From contig JASDSY010000002.1 of assembly GCA_041441465.1 (NCBI GenBank), forward strand, positions 1 through 64,000: a stretch of DNA of 64,000 bases, read 5' to 3'. Source of the stretch: JASDSY01 sp041441465 (GTDB taxonomy: Bacteria; Muiribacteriota; UBA9980). The first letter of the stretch is position 1, and each line of letters opens with the position of its first letter. Shown here in pieces: positions 18,663 to 28,136 of this stretch. A model generated the notes under the pieces. That model did not search any database and was not told the DNA's origin. It saw only the letters and a program-made list of their open reading frames with translations. Position numbers and translations under genes: made by a program.

Positions 18663-18707
18663 AAAAGCTCCTGCGCAATAATTAAATGCCGGGAGCTTTT
18701 GTTTTTT
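18663..18707 (+). terminator. Terminator of the kinase operon
   Basis: Arms AAAAGCTCC and GGAGCTTTT with a T-rich tail (TTTTGTTTTTT), 28 bases after the hybrid kinase stop. Confidence 0.85.
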
Positions 18708-18709
18708 GT

Positions 18710-19110
18710 GCGGGGGACACAAAGGGTGATACCCTTTGATTTCCCCCGCGCCCCCTCTTTAATCCTGCTATATCTACCATTGTTTTTGACGATTCTATCG
18801 TTTTATTTTGGGATTTTTAATATTCGCAAAGCGCGGCCGAAAATGAAGAAACATGAACTGCTCTGTAGTTTATCCCCGGCACGTGAAACGTGCTGATAGA
18901 GGCTTCAAAGTCTTTAATAACTTCATTTCGCGTAAGCTTATGCGTGAGCATCAGCTTACGCGATTGCTGAATTTGTGCAAAGCAAGCGGCTTGCCGCGCT
19001 TTGCACAAATAAAAAACGCCAAAGAATAAAAAATCTTAAAAACTATATTAAAGACAAGAAAATAAAAAAGTAGCAGGATGGGTGGGGGATTATAAAGGGG
19101 GCGGTAAGGA
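18710..19110. repeat. Gene-free hairpin-rich element with long-range inverted ends
   Basis: No plausible gene lies here. Instead there are four perfect or nearly perfect hairpins in series. GCGGGGGA/TCCCCCGC encloses AAAGGGT/ACCCTTT (18710-18749). GCACGT/ACGTGC lies at 18879-18893. CGCGTAAGCT/AGCTTACGCG encloses ATGC/GCAT (18929-18962). ATTTGTGCAAAGC/GCTTTGCACAAAT encloses CGGC/GCCG (18971-19010). The ends of the region also resemble each other in inverted orientation: CGCCCCCTCTTTAATCC then TGCTA near 18749-18770, against TAGCAGGAT near 19071 and GGGGGATTATAAAGGGGGCG near 19084-19103. It may be a structured RNA, a MITE-like element or an attachment-type region. Confidence 0.6.
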
Positions 19111-19133
19111 ATAATTCCTTAGCCGCCCCCTTT
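19094..19133 (-). terminator. Large GC-rich hairpin after the xanthine dehydrogenase gene
   Basis: AAAGGGGGCGG-TAAGGAAT pairs with ATTCCTTA-GCCGCCCCCTTT, a stem of about 18 bp with one extra G. It lies 46 bases beyond the stop of the minus-strand xdh gene. The T-tract is weak on both sides. Confidence 0.65.
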
Positions 19134-19179
19134 ATCAACAATACAATAAACTATAACATTTATTATATTTATCCCAAAA

Positions 19180-22065
19180 TTAATTTATGAATTTATAACC
19201 GTTATCATTTAAAGAAAGCGGCAGGCAATTATAATCTTCGCCGGTCGCATCTGAAAGTGCGTTGCAGATTGCCGCGGAAACAGGAACGGTAGATATTTCT
19301 CCGATGCCGCGTGCACCGAACGGCGCGTTAGCGAGAGGCTCCTCTATTGTTATAACTTCAATCTCAGGAACCTGAGCGGCTTTTAAAAGTCCGAGCCCGG
19401 CCAGTTCGCGTTTATCGATGCCGCCGTCTTTCATATTGCATAGCTCGGATACTGTATAGCCAAGGCCCATGACCACTCCGCCTATTATCTGGCCGTTAAG
19501 CATCAACGGATTTATTATGCGGCCGACATCGTGTCCTGCGATTATTTTAAGCACCTTGAAAGTTTTTTTATCGAGATCGGTTTCTAAAATTACGCCGTGC
19601 GCGGCGAAGCTGTAGCCGAAATGGCTTTTAAAATCGGGATTATTTCGCTGAGCGAACGGCATCGTAAGCGGGGCGTCATATTTAAATGTTATGCTGAAAC
19701 CCTGCTTTTCATAGGTATCGATGTAATCCCAGATTGTGTTGATATTTTCATATATTTTTATCCTGCCGGCTGTTTGACAGGAGTTAAAGAGCCAGTTTAT
19801 TTTTTCGCCGTCTATATTGAAGGAGTTAGTTGAAATATTAAAATTTTGAGCGATTTTTTGCGATAATTTACGGTAAAATTCATCTACGGCGTGAAATACT
19901 GCATTTCCGCTCATGAAAGTTTGCCGCGATGCCGACGTCACGCCGGCGGTCGGAACGTCCGATGTCGAGCACGGTCCGATGATTATTTTTTCTATTGGTA
20001 AGTTCGCCTTTTCAGCTGCAATTTGCCTTAAAACGTTAAAGAGCCCCTGGCCGATGTCAGAACCGCTGTTATAAACTATAAGCGCTTTTTGATTTGGTTT
20101 AATTTCAATTTTGGCATGCGATATGTCGCGCGGCGAATTATTGCCGAGCCCTATATTTTTATGTGCAAGCGCTATTGCGTATGTCCTTTTTTTATTTGTG
20201 TTATTTTTGTTGAATTCCTCTATCTCATTTATGTTTATGTGTTTTTTTACGCTGTCGAAAGCTTTGCGAAGTCCGTTAGAACATGAAGCTATTTCGCCCA
20301 ACCCGAATTTTATTCCGTCACGGACCATGTTTATCTCTCTAATTTTCAACGGTGAAATATTTAATTTTCGAGCGAGCCTGTCGATCATCGATTCGAGGGC
20401 GAAGCAGGCCTGATTGACTCCGAATCCCCGCATCGCGCCGGCTATGAAATTATTTGTTAATACGCCTTTTACGTTTATCGAATACGCCGGCCATTGATAT
20501 GGCCCGAGAATATGCGTGGCGAAGCGCGTAAGCACTATTTCGCTTAACGAAGCGTAAGGGCCGATATCTGAAAGCGCGGTTACGCTTATGTGATTAAATT
20601 TGCCTGAAGCGTCCGCGGATATTTCAATATCTATATCGAACGGGTGTTTTTTAGTGGAACATAAAATCGATTCGGCGCGCGTGAATGTATATTTGCACGG
20701 TTTATGCGTGAAATAAGCGCCTAACGCAGAATACGGCTGCGTGGTGAGGTCTTCTTTGCCGCCAAATCCCCCGCCGCAGTATACAAATTCTACTTCGACC
20801 ATATCGGGCGGCATGCCTAATATTTCGGCTAATTCAAGGCGGTCGGCGTGAATATTCTGGCTGCCGGCAAATATTTTGATTTTTTGTGTAGTTTCGTCAT
20901 AAATTGCCGCCGAGCTTTCCGGCTCCATGTAAGCGTGCTCGACCGGTGAAGTTATAAAATGCCCTTTTATTTTTATAATATCCGCGTGAGCTGATGGATT
21001 TTTAATATCCTCAACGTTGTTTGAGTTTAGTTCGGCATCCTGTTTGAGGTTAATTTCTGTCAAAGTGTTATTTTCGTATTTTATTTTATTTGAAATGCCG
21101 TCATGAATGAGTTTGGCATCCGGTAATAAAGCCTTATTTATATCGTCGATCGGCTCAAATGGCTCGCAGTTTAATTTTATTAATTTTTTTGCCGCTTCTG
21201 CCTGATTTTTGGTTTTGGCTATTACCATGGCGATGGCGTCGCCTTTAAATCTTGCTGTATCGAGGCATAATACCGGCTGGTCATGGCGCATTGCACCGAA
21301 ATGTGATATGCCGGGCAGGTCTTTGCCTGTAATTATTTTTACTACACCTTCGGTTTTTTCCGCTTCGGCGGTATTGACGGAAATGATTTTAGCGAATTGA
21401 AATTCAGAGCGCAGGATTGCGATATGCAGCATACCGTCGAAGTCGATGTCATCGGCATATTGTGCGCGGCCTAAAAGTTTTGGCAGCGAATCACCGCGAA
21501 TAGGCGAGGTTCCGACAATATGCTCATTATCTAGCGTGGCGTTTCCGGTGCCGGTGATATTTATAATGCCGTTGCCGTCGTTTGTTTTCGACGCGGCATT
21601 AGCGGTATTGCGATCATTGATTCCGAGGAGGCTGTTTATTATTGGATGGTATCCTGTACAGCGGCAGATGTGGCCGGAAAGCGCGTTTATAATTTCTTCG
21701 CGCGACGGGTTTTTTATATTTCCGATTTTAGCTTCGAGCGAGCAGACTATTCCTGGAAAGCAGAAGCCGCATTGTACGGCGCCGTTTTCGTGTAATTTCC
21801 GGGTTATTTCAGTTATGCCGGGGTTATTTATATATGATGCAGTTTTAATTTCAGCGTTGTTAAGTGTTTTCAATTTCAGTACGCAGGATTTTTTGGCCTG
21901 TCCGTTTACGATGACTGTGCATGAACCGCAGAAACCTTTGTTACATCCGCATTTCGCGTCTTTATTTTTTATTTCTCCCCTTAAAAAATCAAGAAGCGTC
22001 ATGTCAAAGTTAAAAACGTCTGAAAGCTCGATATGCGAGCCGTTGATTGTGATTGTAAAAGGCAT
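19180..22065 (-). CDS. Fused [2Fe-2S]/molybdopterin hydroxylase (xanthine dehydrogenase family)
   Basis: 961 residues. An N-terminal plant-type ferredoxin domain (Cys in CGCNKGFCGSC, residues 39-49) and a second [2Fe-2S] domain (QCGFCFPG and HICRCTGY, about 98-140) are joined to a full molybdenum-cofactor subunit. That subunit carries the C-terminal catalytic segment GARGIGE, whose Glu is the base in the family. The order matches E. coli XdhD-type fusions (about 956 aa). No FAD subunit lies nearby, so electrons must pass to another carrier, or the FAD protein is encoded elsewhere. Likely substrates are purines or other N-heterocycles; I cannot be more specific. GGAGG precedes the ATG. Single gene, terminated by the large hairpin at 19094. 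Confidence 0.92.
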   Translation of the reverse strand: MPFTITINGSHIELSDVFNFDMTLLDFLRGEIKNKDAKCGCNKGFCGSCTVIVNGQAKKSCVLKLKTLNNAEIKTASYINNPGITEITRKLHENGAVQCGFCFPGIVCSLEAKIGNIKNPSREEIINALSGHICRCTGYHPIINSLLGINDRNTANAASKTNDGNGIINITGTGNATLDNEHIVGTSPIRGDSLPKLLGRAQYADDIDFDGMLHIAILRSEFQFAKIISVNTAEAEKTEGVVKIITGKDLPGISHFGAMRHDQPVLCLDTARFKGDAIAMVIAKTKNQAEAAKKLIKLNCEPFEPIDDINKALLPDAKLIHDGISNKIKYENNTLTEINLKQDAELNSNNVEDIKNPSAHADIIKIKGHFITSPVEHAYMEPESSAAIYDETTQKIKIFAGSQNIHADRLELAEILGMPPDMVEVEFVYCGGGFGGKEDLTTQPYSALGAYFTHKPCKYTFTRAESILCSTKKHPFDIDIEISADASGKFNHISVTALSDIGPYASLSEIVLTRFATHILGPYQWPAYSINVKGVLTNNFIAGAMRGFGVNQACFALESMIDRLARKLNISPLKIREINMVRDGIKFGLGEIASCSNGLRKAFDSVKKHININEIEEFNKNNTNKKRTYAIALAHKNIGLGNNSPRDISHAKIEIKPNQKALIVYNSGSDIGQGLFNVLRQIAAEKANLPIEKIIIGPCSTSDVPTAGVTSASRQTFMSGNAVFHAVDEFYRKLSQKIAQNFNISTNSFNIDGEKINWLFNSCQTAGRIKIYENINTIWDYIDTYEKQGFSITFKYDAPLTMPFAQRNNPDFKSHFGYSFAAHGVILETDLDKKTFKVLKIIAGHDVGRIINPLMLNGQIIGGVVMGLGYTVSELCNMKDGGIDKRELAGLGLLKAAQVPEIEVITIEEPLANAPFGARGIGEISTVPVSAAICNALSDATGEDYNCLPLSLNDNGYKFIN

Positions 22066-22191
22066 CGTATCCTCCGGCGATAATTAATATTGTAATTTTA
22101 ATTCAATTTGCGCTATTTTGCAAGAACTTTTAAATGAAATTATTCGACTAAAAATAATTGATTTATTTAAGCTTTTAAATAATTTTTAAGT

Positions 22192-22220
22192 TTGACTTAT
22201 TCGTTTTTTTGATGTAAAAT
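22192..22220 (+). promoter_or_regulatory. Promoter of the LolA-like gene
   Basis: TTGACT (22192-22197), 17-base spacer, TAAAAT (22215-22220). Confidence 0.7.
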
Positions 22221-22251
22221 TTACTTGAATAATTTACAGGAGGCGTCTATT

Positions 22252-22992
22252 TTGCTTAAAAATAACGAAGGTATATTTAATAAAATCTTTATATTACCGG
22301 CCGTGGTTTTGGCTTTATTTATGTCGTTTGGTTTTTGTCAGATCGCATTTGCGGCAGACGACACTTATGAAGTGATTGTTGTAAAGCCTAAAGTTAATGA
22401 AATTAAGCCGGAACTTTTAAAGGATGAAACGGCGAGCGTAGAATTTAAAACACTTATTGAAAAATACTCCAGAGATATTTCTTATGACATCGAGAATATG
22501 ACGGCTGACAGCGGCGAAGCGTATTCGAGGCATGCTAAAATATATATAAAAGACACCGATACGGTCAGATTTGAGTTTGATGACGCAAGCGGCAATCATG
22601 CGTATTCCGTTTTATCCGGCGGTAAAATCTGGATTTATTTTCCGAAAACTAAGATGATATTTGATTTGAATGACGACGCGAATAATGGCGGTGCCAAAAG
22701 GCCTGACGATTTTATAAGCGGCTTTCTGGCGAAACCTGAAAATTATAACGTTAAATTAAAAGCCGAAAACGACCGGAAAGTTTTTGAGGTATCGGAAAAA
22801 AACGGCGCTAATGTTATAATTTATAGTTTTAATTCAGTAAGCGTACTCGAGAGAATTGTATCTTACGGCAAGGATATAGCCACATCCGAGATATTATTGA
22901 GCAACGTTAAATTTGAAAAATTGAATGATGAGCTTTTTAAAAGGCCTGAAACTGCAGTTAAAATGAATTTAAACAATGACGGCGGTTTTTAA
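22252..22992 (+). CDS. Exported LolA-like outer-membrane lipoprotein-sorting family protein
   Basis: 246 residues. A signal peptide (to about residue 35, ending AFAAD) precedes a domain rich in beta strands, with the run of short patterns seen in LolA-like proteins (KIYIKDTDTVRFEF, then GGKIWIYFPKTKMIFDL). Such proteins carry or sense lipoproteins or lipids in the periplasm. The match is by pattern and is moderate. The TTG at 22252 is chosen because AGGAGG lies eight bases upstream; an earlier in-frame TTG at 22225 would place the ribosome site inside the gene. Own promoter; 95 bases upstream of the first radical SAM gene. Confidence 0.7.
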   Translation: MLKNNEGIFNKIFILPAVVLALFMSFGFCQIAFAADDTYEVIVVKPKVNEIKPELLKDETASVEFKTLIEKYSRDISYDIENMTADSGEAYSRHAKIYIKDTDTVRFEFDDASGNHAYSVLSGGKIWIYFPKTKMIFDLNDDANNGGAKRPDDFISGFLAKPENYNVKLKAENDRKVFEVSEKNGANVIIYSFNSVSVLERIVSYGKDIATSEILLSNVKFEKLNDELFKRPETAVKMNLNNDGGF

Positions 22993-23008
22993 AAAATTAA
23001 AATTTTTT

Positions 23009-23036
23009 TTGATTTTTAATTTTATTATGCTAAAAT
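23009..23036 (+). promoter_or_regulatory. Promoter of the first B12-radical SAM gene
   Basis: TTGATT (23009-23014), 16-base spacer, TAAAAT (23031-23036). Confidence 0.5.
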
Positions 23037-23087
23037 TTATTGATAGAAAAGCCTTGAATATCTTTATTAACTCTGGAGTAATGGAAA

Positions 23088-24599
23088 TTGGAAAAGAAAG
23101 ATTATAAAGTTTTATTGCTGGATGCTCCTCAATCGATATGGCAGTGGTTTGACGGCACGCTTCCGTCGCCGGCGCTTGCCGTGCTCGCTTCTTATGTCCG
23201 TACTTCCTATGATGTCATGGTTTTAGACCTTAACGTTGATAAGACTCCCTGGCTGACCTTGAAAAAGGTGCTTATGGAGTTCAAGCCCGATTTGATAGGA
23301 ATGCCGTGTACTCACACTTGCCATATAAACGAAGTGCGCGCGTGTTCGGAGTTGATCAGAAAATATAGCCCGGATACGCTGATTGTCGGCGGCGGGATTC
23401 ATTTTACGGTTTTTTATAAGGACCTTCTCGAGGATAATACCGTTGATTTCGTAGTTATGGGCGAAGGTGAAAGAACGTTCACCGAGCTTTTAAGCGCCGT
23501 TTCAGATTTTAAATCCGGCCGCGGTCGGTATGATTATAATGGTAAAATCGAAGTTTTAAATAAAATTGACGGATTGGCGTTCAGGAGCGGCGATGAAATT
23601 ATTGAAACGCGCCATAGGGCGCTTATTCCTGATCTTGATACAATTCCTTTGCCTTCGTATGATTTATTTCCGATGGAAAAATATAAAATTCCGATATACG
23701 GCGGCAATGAAACGTTCGGTATAACATTTGGCCGCGGCTGTAAAAATAAGTGCTGCTTTTGTTCCGAAACTTCAGGATGGGAATATACGCTTCGCCGGAA
23801 TTCGCCGGAATATGCGGTTAAGCACATAGAACTTTTATATAAAAATTACGGCCGCCGCGCTTTTATATTTGCGGATACCGATTTTTTGGTCGATCCTGAT
23901 TGGTGCGTAAAATTCGCTGAAATTTTAAAGCAAAAGCAGATAAAAATAACTTTCCACATACAGACAACCTGCGCCAATGTTATAAAAAATGAGAGCGTAA
24001 TTCCTGTTTTAAAGGAGGCCGGGCTTTTTGAGATAATGCTCGGCACCGAATCGCCGTTTCAGGAAGTATTAAAAAAATTAAGAAAAACCACGAAAAATCG
24101 TGATATTATGATTCAGGCCATGCAGACTGTAAAAAAACACGGCGTTTTGCTTATGGCTATGATGTTTTGGGGCACCGAATTTGATTCAAAAGAAACGCTG
24201 CGTGAAGGGCTGAAATTTTTTGACAGTTACGCCGATATAACATGCCCTAATATCCTGACGCCGTATCCCGGCACTGAATTATATAATGAACTGAAGGCCA
24301 AAGGCAAAATTTACGTCGACGATCTTTCGCTTTATGATCAGTCGCACGTAATAGTTCCGGCGGGTGATATGAGTTATGCTAAAACGAGACTTACTTATGA
24401 ATTAGGGCTTTTCTGGCATTATAACCTTAATCCTAAGTTCTATTTTAAATTATTTTCTCCTAATAAATTTTTACGCCGCAACCAATATTATTTTATAAAA
24501 CTCGTCTGGGCGCATGCTCTGGAGGGAATGTTAAATCCGACTAAATATAAAAAAGAGCTCTACGCCAAAAAAGAATTTGATAAAGTAATGAACGCTTAA
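23088..24599 (+). CDS. B12-binding radical SAM protein, copy 1
   Basis: 503 residues. The N-terminal region (about 1-150) has the cobalamin-binding-type Rossmann pattern (KVLLLDAPQ, then DLIGMPCTHTCH, VVMGEGERTF). A radical SAM TIM barrel follows, with CKNKCCFC (CxxxCxxC) binding a [4Fe-4S] cluster and SAM. Class B members such as BchE and HpnJ perform methylations, cyclisations or rearrangements on unactivated carbons. The PSYDLFPMEKY linker before the cluster motif is shared with the two following genes. Start is TTG at 23088, nine bases after GGAG; the nearby ATG is out of frame. No substrate can be deduced. Confidence 0.9.
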   Translation: MEKKDYKVLLLDAPQSIWQWFDGTLPSPALAVLASYVRTSYDVMVLDLNVDKTPWLTLKKVLMEFKPDLIGMPCTHTCHINEVRACSELIRKYSPDTLIVGGGIHFTVFYKDLLEDNTVDFVVMGEGERTFTELLSAVSDFKSGRGRYDYNGKIEVLNKIDGLAFRSGDEIIETRHRALIPDLDTIPLPSYDLFPMEKYKIPIYGGNETFGITFGRGCKNKCCFCSETSGWEYTLRRNSPEYAVKHIELLYKNYGRRAFIFADTDFLVDPDWCVKFAEILKQKQIKITFHIQTTCANVIKNESVIPVLKEAGLFEIMLGTESPFQEVLKKLRKTTKNRDIMIQAMQTVKKHGVLLMAMMFWGTEFDSKETLREGLKFFDSYADITCPNILTPYPGTELYNELKAKGKIYVDDLSLYDQSHVIVPAGDMSYAKTRLTYELGLFWHYNLNPKFYFKLFSPNKFLRRNQYYFIKLVWAHALEGMLNPTKYKKELYAKKEFDKVMNA

Positions 24600-24805
24600 T
24601 AATTATTTATATATTCATTTTATCTTATCTTTTTTATTCAAATAATCTTGAAATAATGTTTTTTAGTAAGCGCGAAAATAGAATTAATTGTTGATACGTT
24701 CTATATAAGAGATTTTTGTTTTATGGTTTGGTAAGGTTTATAAATTTTTATACATGGTAAAAATAATTATATTTAACTCAAATAAAATAAATTAAGGTGA
24801 TATTT

Positions 24806-26296
24806 ATGAAAGTTCTTTTTTTGGATCCATTGCATAAGGTTTGGGAATTTTTCAGGGGATTGACTGCGTCGCCGGGACTGATTTATCTGGCTGCCGTTGC
24901 GCGCCGTGATTTTAACGTTAAGGTATTTGACGCCTCCATGGCCGAGGGTAAGCCGTGGAACCGCACAGCCGAATATCTCATTAAGGAACGTCCCGATGTT
25001 GTGGCTATTACCGGATCGATTCCGGCATTCTGGCCTGATACTCTCAACGCCGCTAAACTTGTGCGCGAGCTTTTGCCGGATGCTAAAATTATAAGCGGCG
25101 GTTATACTGCCGGCATGTTCGCGGAAGAGGCGCTTAACAGCGGCCTTATCGATTATATAATACACGGCGAGGGCGAGCTTACCATAATCGAGCTTTTAAA
25201 GGCTATAAAGGAAAAATGGTCCGATTTTTCAAAAATATTGGGTATTTCATATTTATTAAACGGAAAGCCGGTCCAAAATAATCCGCGGCCTTTGATTGAA
25301 AACCTTGATTCGCTCCCGCTCCCGGCTTATGATTTATTTCCGATGGAAAGGTATTCGCTGGCGCCGTTCGGCGGACATATCGGATTTGCCGCTACATTCG
25401 CGCGCGGCTGTCAGAACAGATGTAAATTTTGCTCGGAAACTCTTTTGTGGCAGCATCGCTGGCGCGGCCACGGCCCTGAATATATGTACAGAGTGCTTGA
25501 AATTTTAAGGAAAAAGTACAATAAAAAAGTTTTTTATATTGGCGACGATGATTTTTTACACGATCCCGAACGCGTGGAAAAGTTTATAGAATTAATGAAA
25601 AAGAAACCGCTTGACATTAAAATGTGGATACAGACCACATGTTATAATGTAGTCAAAAATAAGCGCCTTCTTAGGTCTTTAAAAGAAATAGGCGTATATC
25701 AGATTATGATCGGCATTGAAAATCCTAAGCCGGAAGCATTGAAGAATTTGAATAAACCGCAGACATTCGAACTTGTAAAAGAGGCTCTCGAAACTTTGAA
25801 GCCTTATGAGTTCATAATAATGGGAATGCTGGTGTGGGGCACGCCGATAGACACCAAGCAGGATCTTCATAACGCGCTTAATTTCCTGATGGAAAACTGC
25901 GATATTGTGGGTCCGAACGCGGCTACTCCATGGCCGGGAACGCCTTATTACGAGGAGTGCGAAAAACTCGGCGCTATCGAAGACCGCGATATTTCAAGAT
26001 ATGATATGACAAATTGCGTTACCCGCACGGCGGAAATGAACGCCGCCGATTCAGACAGGTATTATAAAAATGTTGTAGGCAAGGCGCTTATGTTTAATAA
26101 AAAGTTTCTGGGGAATTACTTGTTCTCGAATAAGACGCTCTACAGGCAATATGTCAATATGTTCATAAGAATGGGCTGGAGCTTCTTTACGATGACACCG
26201 TGGGTGCAGGCTAACTATCAGCCGTTTAATGAATTTTATCCTGAATTTTTAGCGTCGAAATATTTATATAATAAAACTAATGTCCTGACAAAATAA
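24806..26296 (+). CDS. B12-binding radical SAM protein, copy 2
   Basis: 496 residues, clear paralogue of the genes on both sides: same N-terminus (LFLDPLHKVWEFFRG, then SPGL), same LPAYDLFPMERY linker, and cluster motif CQNRCKFC. The strand after the barrel start reads FYIGDDDFLHDP, also in copy 3. AAGGTGAT precedes the ATG at 24806; a GTG at 24797 lies inside that site. It stands 206 bases after copy 1, so each copy may have its own promoter. Probably modifies the same class of substrate as its siblings, or successive steps of one pathway. Confidence 0.9.
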   Translation: MKVLFLDPLHKVWEFFRGLTASPGLIYLAAVARRDFNVKVFDASMAEGKPWNRTAEYLIKERPDVVAITGSIPAFWPDTLNAAKLVRELLPDAKIISGGYTAGMFAEEALNSGLIDYIIHGEGELTIIELLKAIKEKWSDFSKILGISYLLNGKPVQNNPRPLIENLDSLPLPAYDLFPMERYSLAPFGGHIGFAATFARGCQNRCKFCSETLLWQHRWRGHGPEYMYRVLEILRKKYNKKVFYIGDDDFLHDPERVEKFIELMKKKPLDIKMWIQTTCYNVVKNKRLLRSLKEIGVYQIMIGIENPKPEALKNLNKPQTFELVKEALETLKPYEFIIMGMLVWGTPIDTKQDLHNALNFLMENCDIVGPNAATPWPGTPYYEECEKLGAIEDRDISRYDMTNCVTRTAEMNAADSDRYYKNVVGKALMFNKKFLGNYLFSNKTLYRQYVNMFIRMGWSFFTMTPWVQANYQPFNEFYPEFLASKYLYNKTNVLTK

Positions 26297-26470
26297 TATT
26301 ATTAATTGCTTTCTCATAAAAACTCACAAAAATTAGTCTGAAATTTAGATGCATTTATGATGATTTTTTATTGAAACAGGTCGTAAAATAATATTTTTAA
26401 CAATTTCAAATTTTTAATTTGTTGAATTTAATTGTCAATATGGCATTGTTTAAGTATTTATGGATATAGC

Positions 26471-28003
26471 ATGAAAATTTTGTTTTTAGATCCGCCTCAT
26501 ATGCCGTGGGAATTTTTTAGCGGCCGGCTTCCTTCACCGGGGTTGGCCGCTATTATTCCGTTCGCGAATGACGGAAGCAATATTATCAGGGTCCTCGATT
26601 TATCGCTGCATCTTGAAGCGCCTGAGCTTAAATTAAAAGATGAATTGGAAATTTTCAACCCCGATCTCATTGCCATATCCGGCACTAAGTCCGCTTTTGC
26701 GTATGAAACGGTTAATGTCGCGGAATTTTGCCGGCTTTATGCGCCCGGCGCGATGATCGCCGGCGGCGGTAATTTTTTGTCAAATTATGCCGAGGACGCT
26801 GTCAGTCGCGGTTATTTAGATTTTATCATAAAAGGCGAGGGTGAACTTACGTTCAAAGAATTGGCCGGCGCGATTAAATCGCGAAAATATAGCGGGCTGC
26901 TTAATATTAAAGGGTTGGCTTATGCCGCCGAACTTGTAAATTCGCCTCAGAAATATTATTCTGAGCTTAAGGCGCAATTCGCAGAAAACTTATTTAATAA
27001 AGGCCGAACTTTATTTTTTAAAAATAGAATATTCGCTAAGCCTGAAAAATTTAAAACTCTATATACGCAGGATCGAAGTTTAATCGAAAATCTTGACGTT
27101 TTGCCGCTGCCTGCGTATGAACATTTTGATATGGATAAATATGAGCTTAAGCCGCTTGGCGGCCGTTCGGGGTTTGTTATAAGCTTCAGCCGGGGCTGCG
27201 GCAACTGCTGTTCGTTTTGCGCCGATTCGGTTTTCTGGCGCAACAGGTGGCGCGGTTTTAGTGCGGGCAGATGTATCGAACTTTTGAAATTATTGAAAAA
27301 TGTTTACGGCCGAAGCATATTTTATTTCGGCGATGATGATTTTTTGTGGGACCGTGGGCGAAATATCGAGTTTTTGGAATTACTCGAAAATATTCGGACA
27401 AATGAAAATTTCAAAATTAATTTCTGGATACAGAGTTCAGTCGCTAATATATTAAAAAATACCGATCTTCTTAAGCGGTTCAGGCAGGCCGGATTGTATC
27501 AGATAATGTGCGGCTTTGAAAGCGTAAATCCCGGCGCGCAGGAATCGTTCAAAAAGAAAAACGCGGTAGCTGACATGATAAAAGTTTCAAAATTATTGAA
27601 AAAACATGGAATTTTACTGATGGGAATGATGATGTGGGGCGACCGGCATGACGATGAGTCGACTTTGACGGCAAATCTTGATTTTATGGTAAAGCATTGT
27701 GATGTGATAGGTCCAAATACGGTCGTACCTCATTATGGAACTGGTTATTTCGATGAATATGAAAGGCGCGGATTGGTTAATAAATATTCAGTGTTAGGAA
27801 ACGATCAATGCGACGTTTTGATGCCGACTGAAACGTTGACGATAAGCGAAGCAGATGCTGTTTATAAAGATAAAGTCTTGAAAATTTTGATTTCAAAAAA
27901 GAAATTCATAGGCAATTATTTTCAGGCCAAAAATAAACGGACTCGTGATGTTTTAGGAGAACTTATCGAGAACGGCTACAGAACGGACTTGATAAGTTTA
28001 TAG
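26471..28003 (+). CDS. B12-binding radical SAM protein, copy 3
   Basis: 510 residues; third member of the tandem set. N-terminus LFLDPPHMPWEFFSGRLPSP, linker LPAYEHFDMDKY and cluster motif CGNCCSFC. It has an extra segment of about 40 residues (roughly 165-205) before the linker that copies 1 and 2 lack. I take the ATG at 26471, where homology to the siblings begins; an upstream in-frame start at 26432 would add 13 residues without match. Ends 22 bases before a strong hairpin terminator. Confidence 0.9.
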   Translation: MKILFLDPPHMPWEFFSGRLPSPGLAAIIPFANDGSNIIRVLDLSLHLEAPELKLKDELEIFNPDLIAISGTKSAFAYETVNVAEFCRLYAPGAMIAGGGNFLSNYAEDAVSRGYLDFIIKGEGELTFKELAGAIKSRKYSGLLNIKGLAYAAELVNSPQKYYSELKAQFAENLFNKGRTLFFKNRIFAKPEKFKTLYTQDRSLIENLDVLPLPAYEHFDMDKYELKPLGGRSGFVISFSRGCGNCCSFCADSVFWRNRWRGFSAGRCIELLKLLKNVYGRSIFYFGDDDFLWDRGRNIEFLELLENIRTNENFKINFWIQSSVANILKNTDLLKRFRQAGLYQIMCGFESVNPGAQESFKKKNAVADMIKVSKLLKKHGILLMGMMMWGDRHDDESTLTANLDFMVKHCDVIGPNTVVPHYGTGYFDEYERRGLVNKYSVLGNDQCDVLMPTETLTISEADAVYKDKVLKILISKKKFIGNYFQAKNKRTRDVLGELIENGYRTDLISL

Positions 28004-28024
28004 TTTAAGGTCTTTTTTTAAATA

Positions 28025-28053
28025 AAAGCGGCGGTAAGAAATAATTTTCGTTA
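28025..28053 (+). terminator. Terminator of the radical SAM cluster
   Basis: AAAGCGGCGGTAA pairs with TTACTGCCGCTTT (one G-U) and encloses GAAA/TTTC. The loop side GCGGTAAGAAATAATT closely resembles the hairpin at 19094 (GCGGTAAGGAATAATT). The gene on the other strand ends 84 bases to the right. Confidence 0.75.
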
Positions 28054-28136
28054 CTGCCGCTTTCACGTTTTGGGTGTCTATGTAGTTACTTTTTATGTGA
28101 TTTAAAAACGTTAATTATTGTGAAATTAGTCGAATC

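Noticed and set aside
18645..18896. 83-codon plus-strand frame after the kinase operon
   Set aside because: It spans a terminator and the hairpin element and has no recognisable start context.
21446..22087. Plus-strand frame of 213 codons
   Set aside because: Antisense shadow of the Fe-S domains of the xanthine-dehydrogenase-like gene, whose cysteine motifs are intact.
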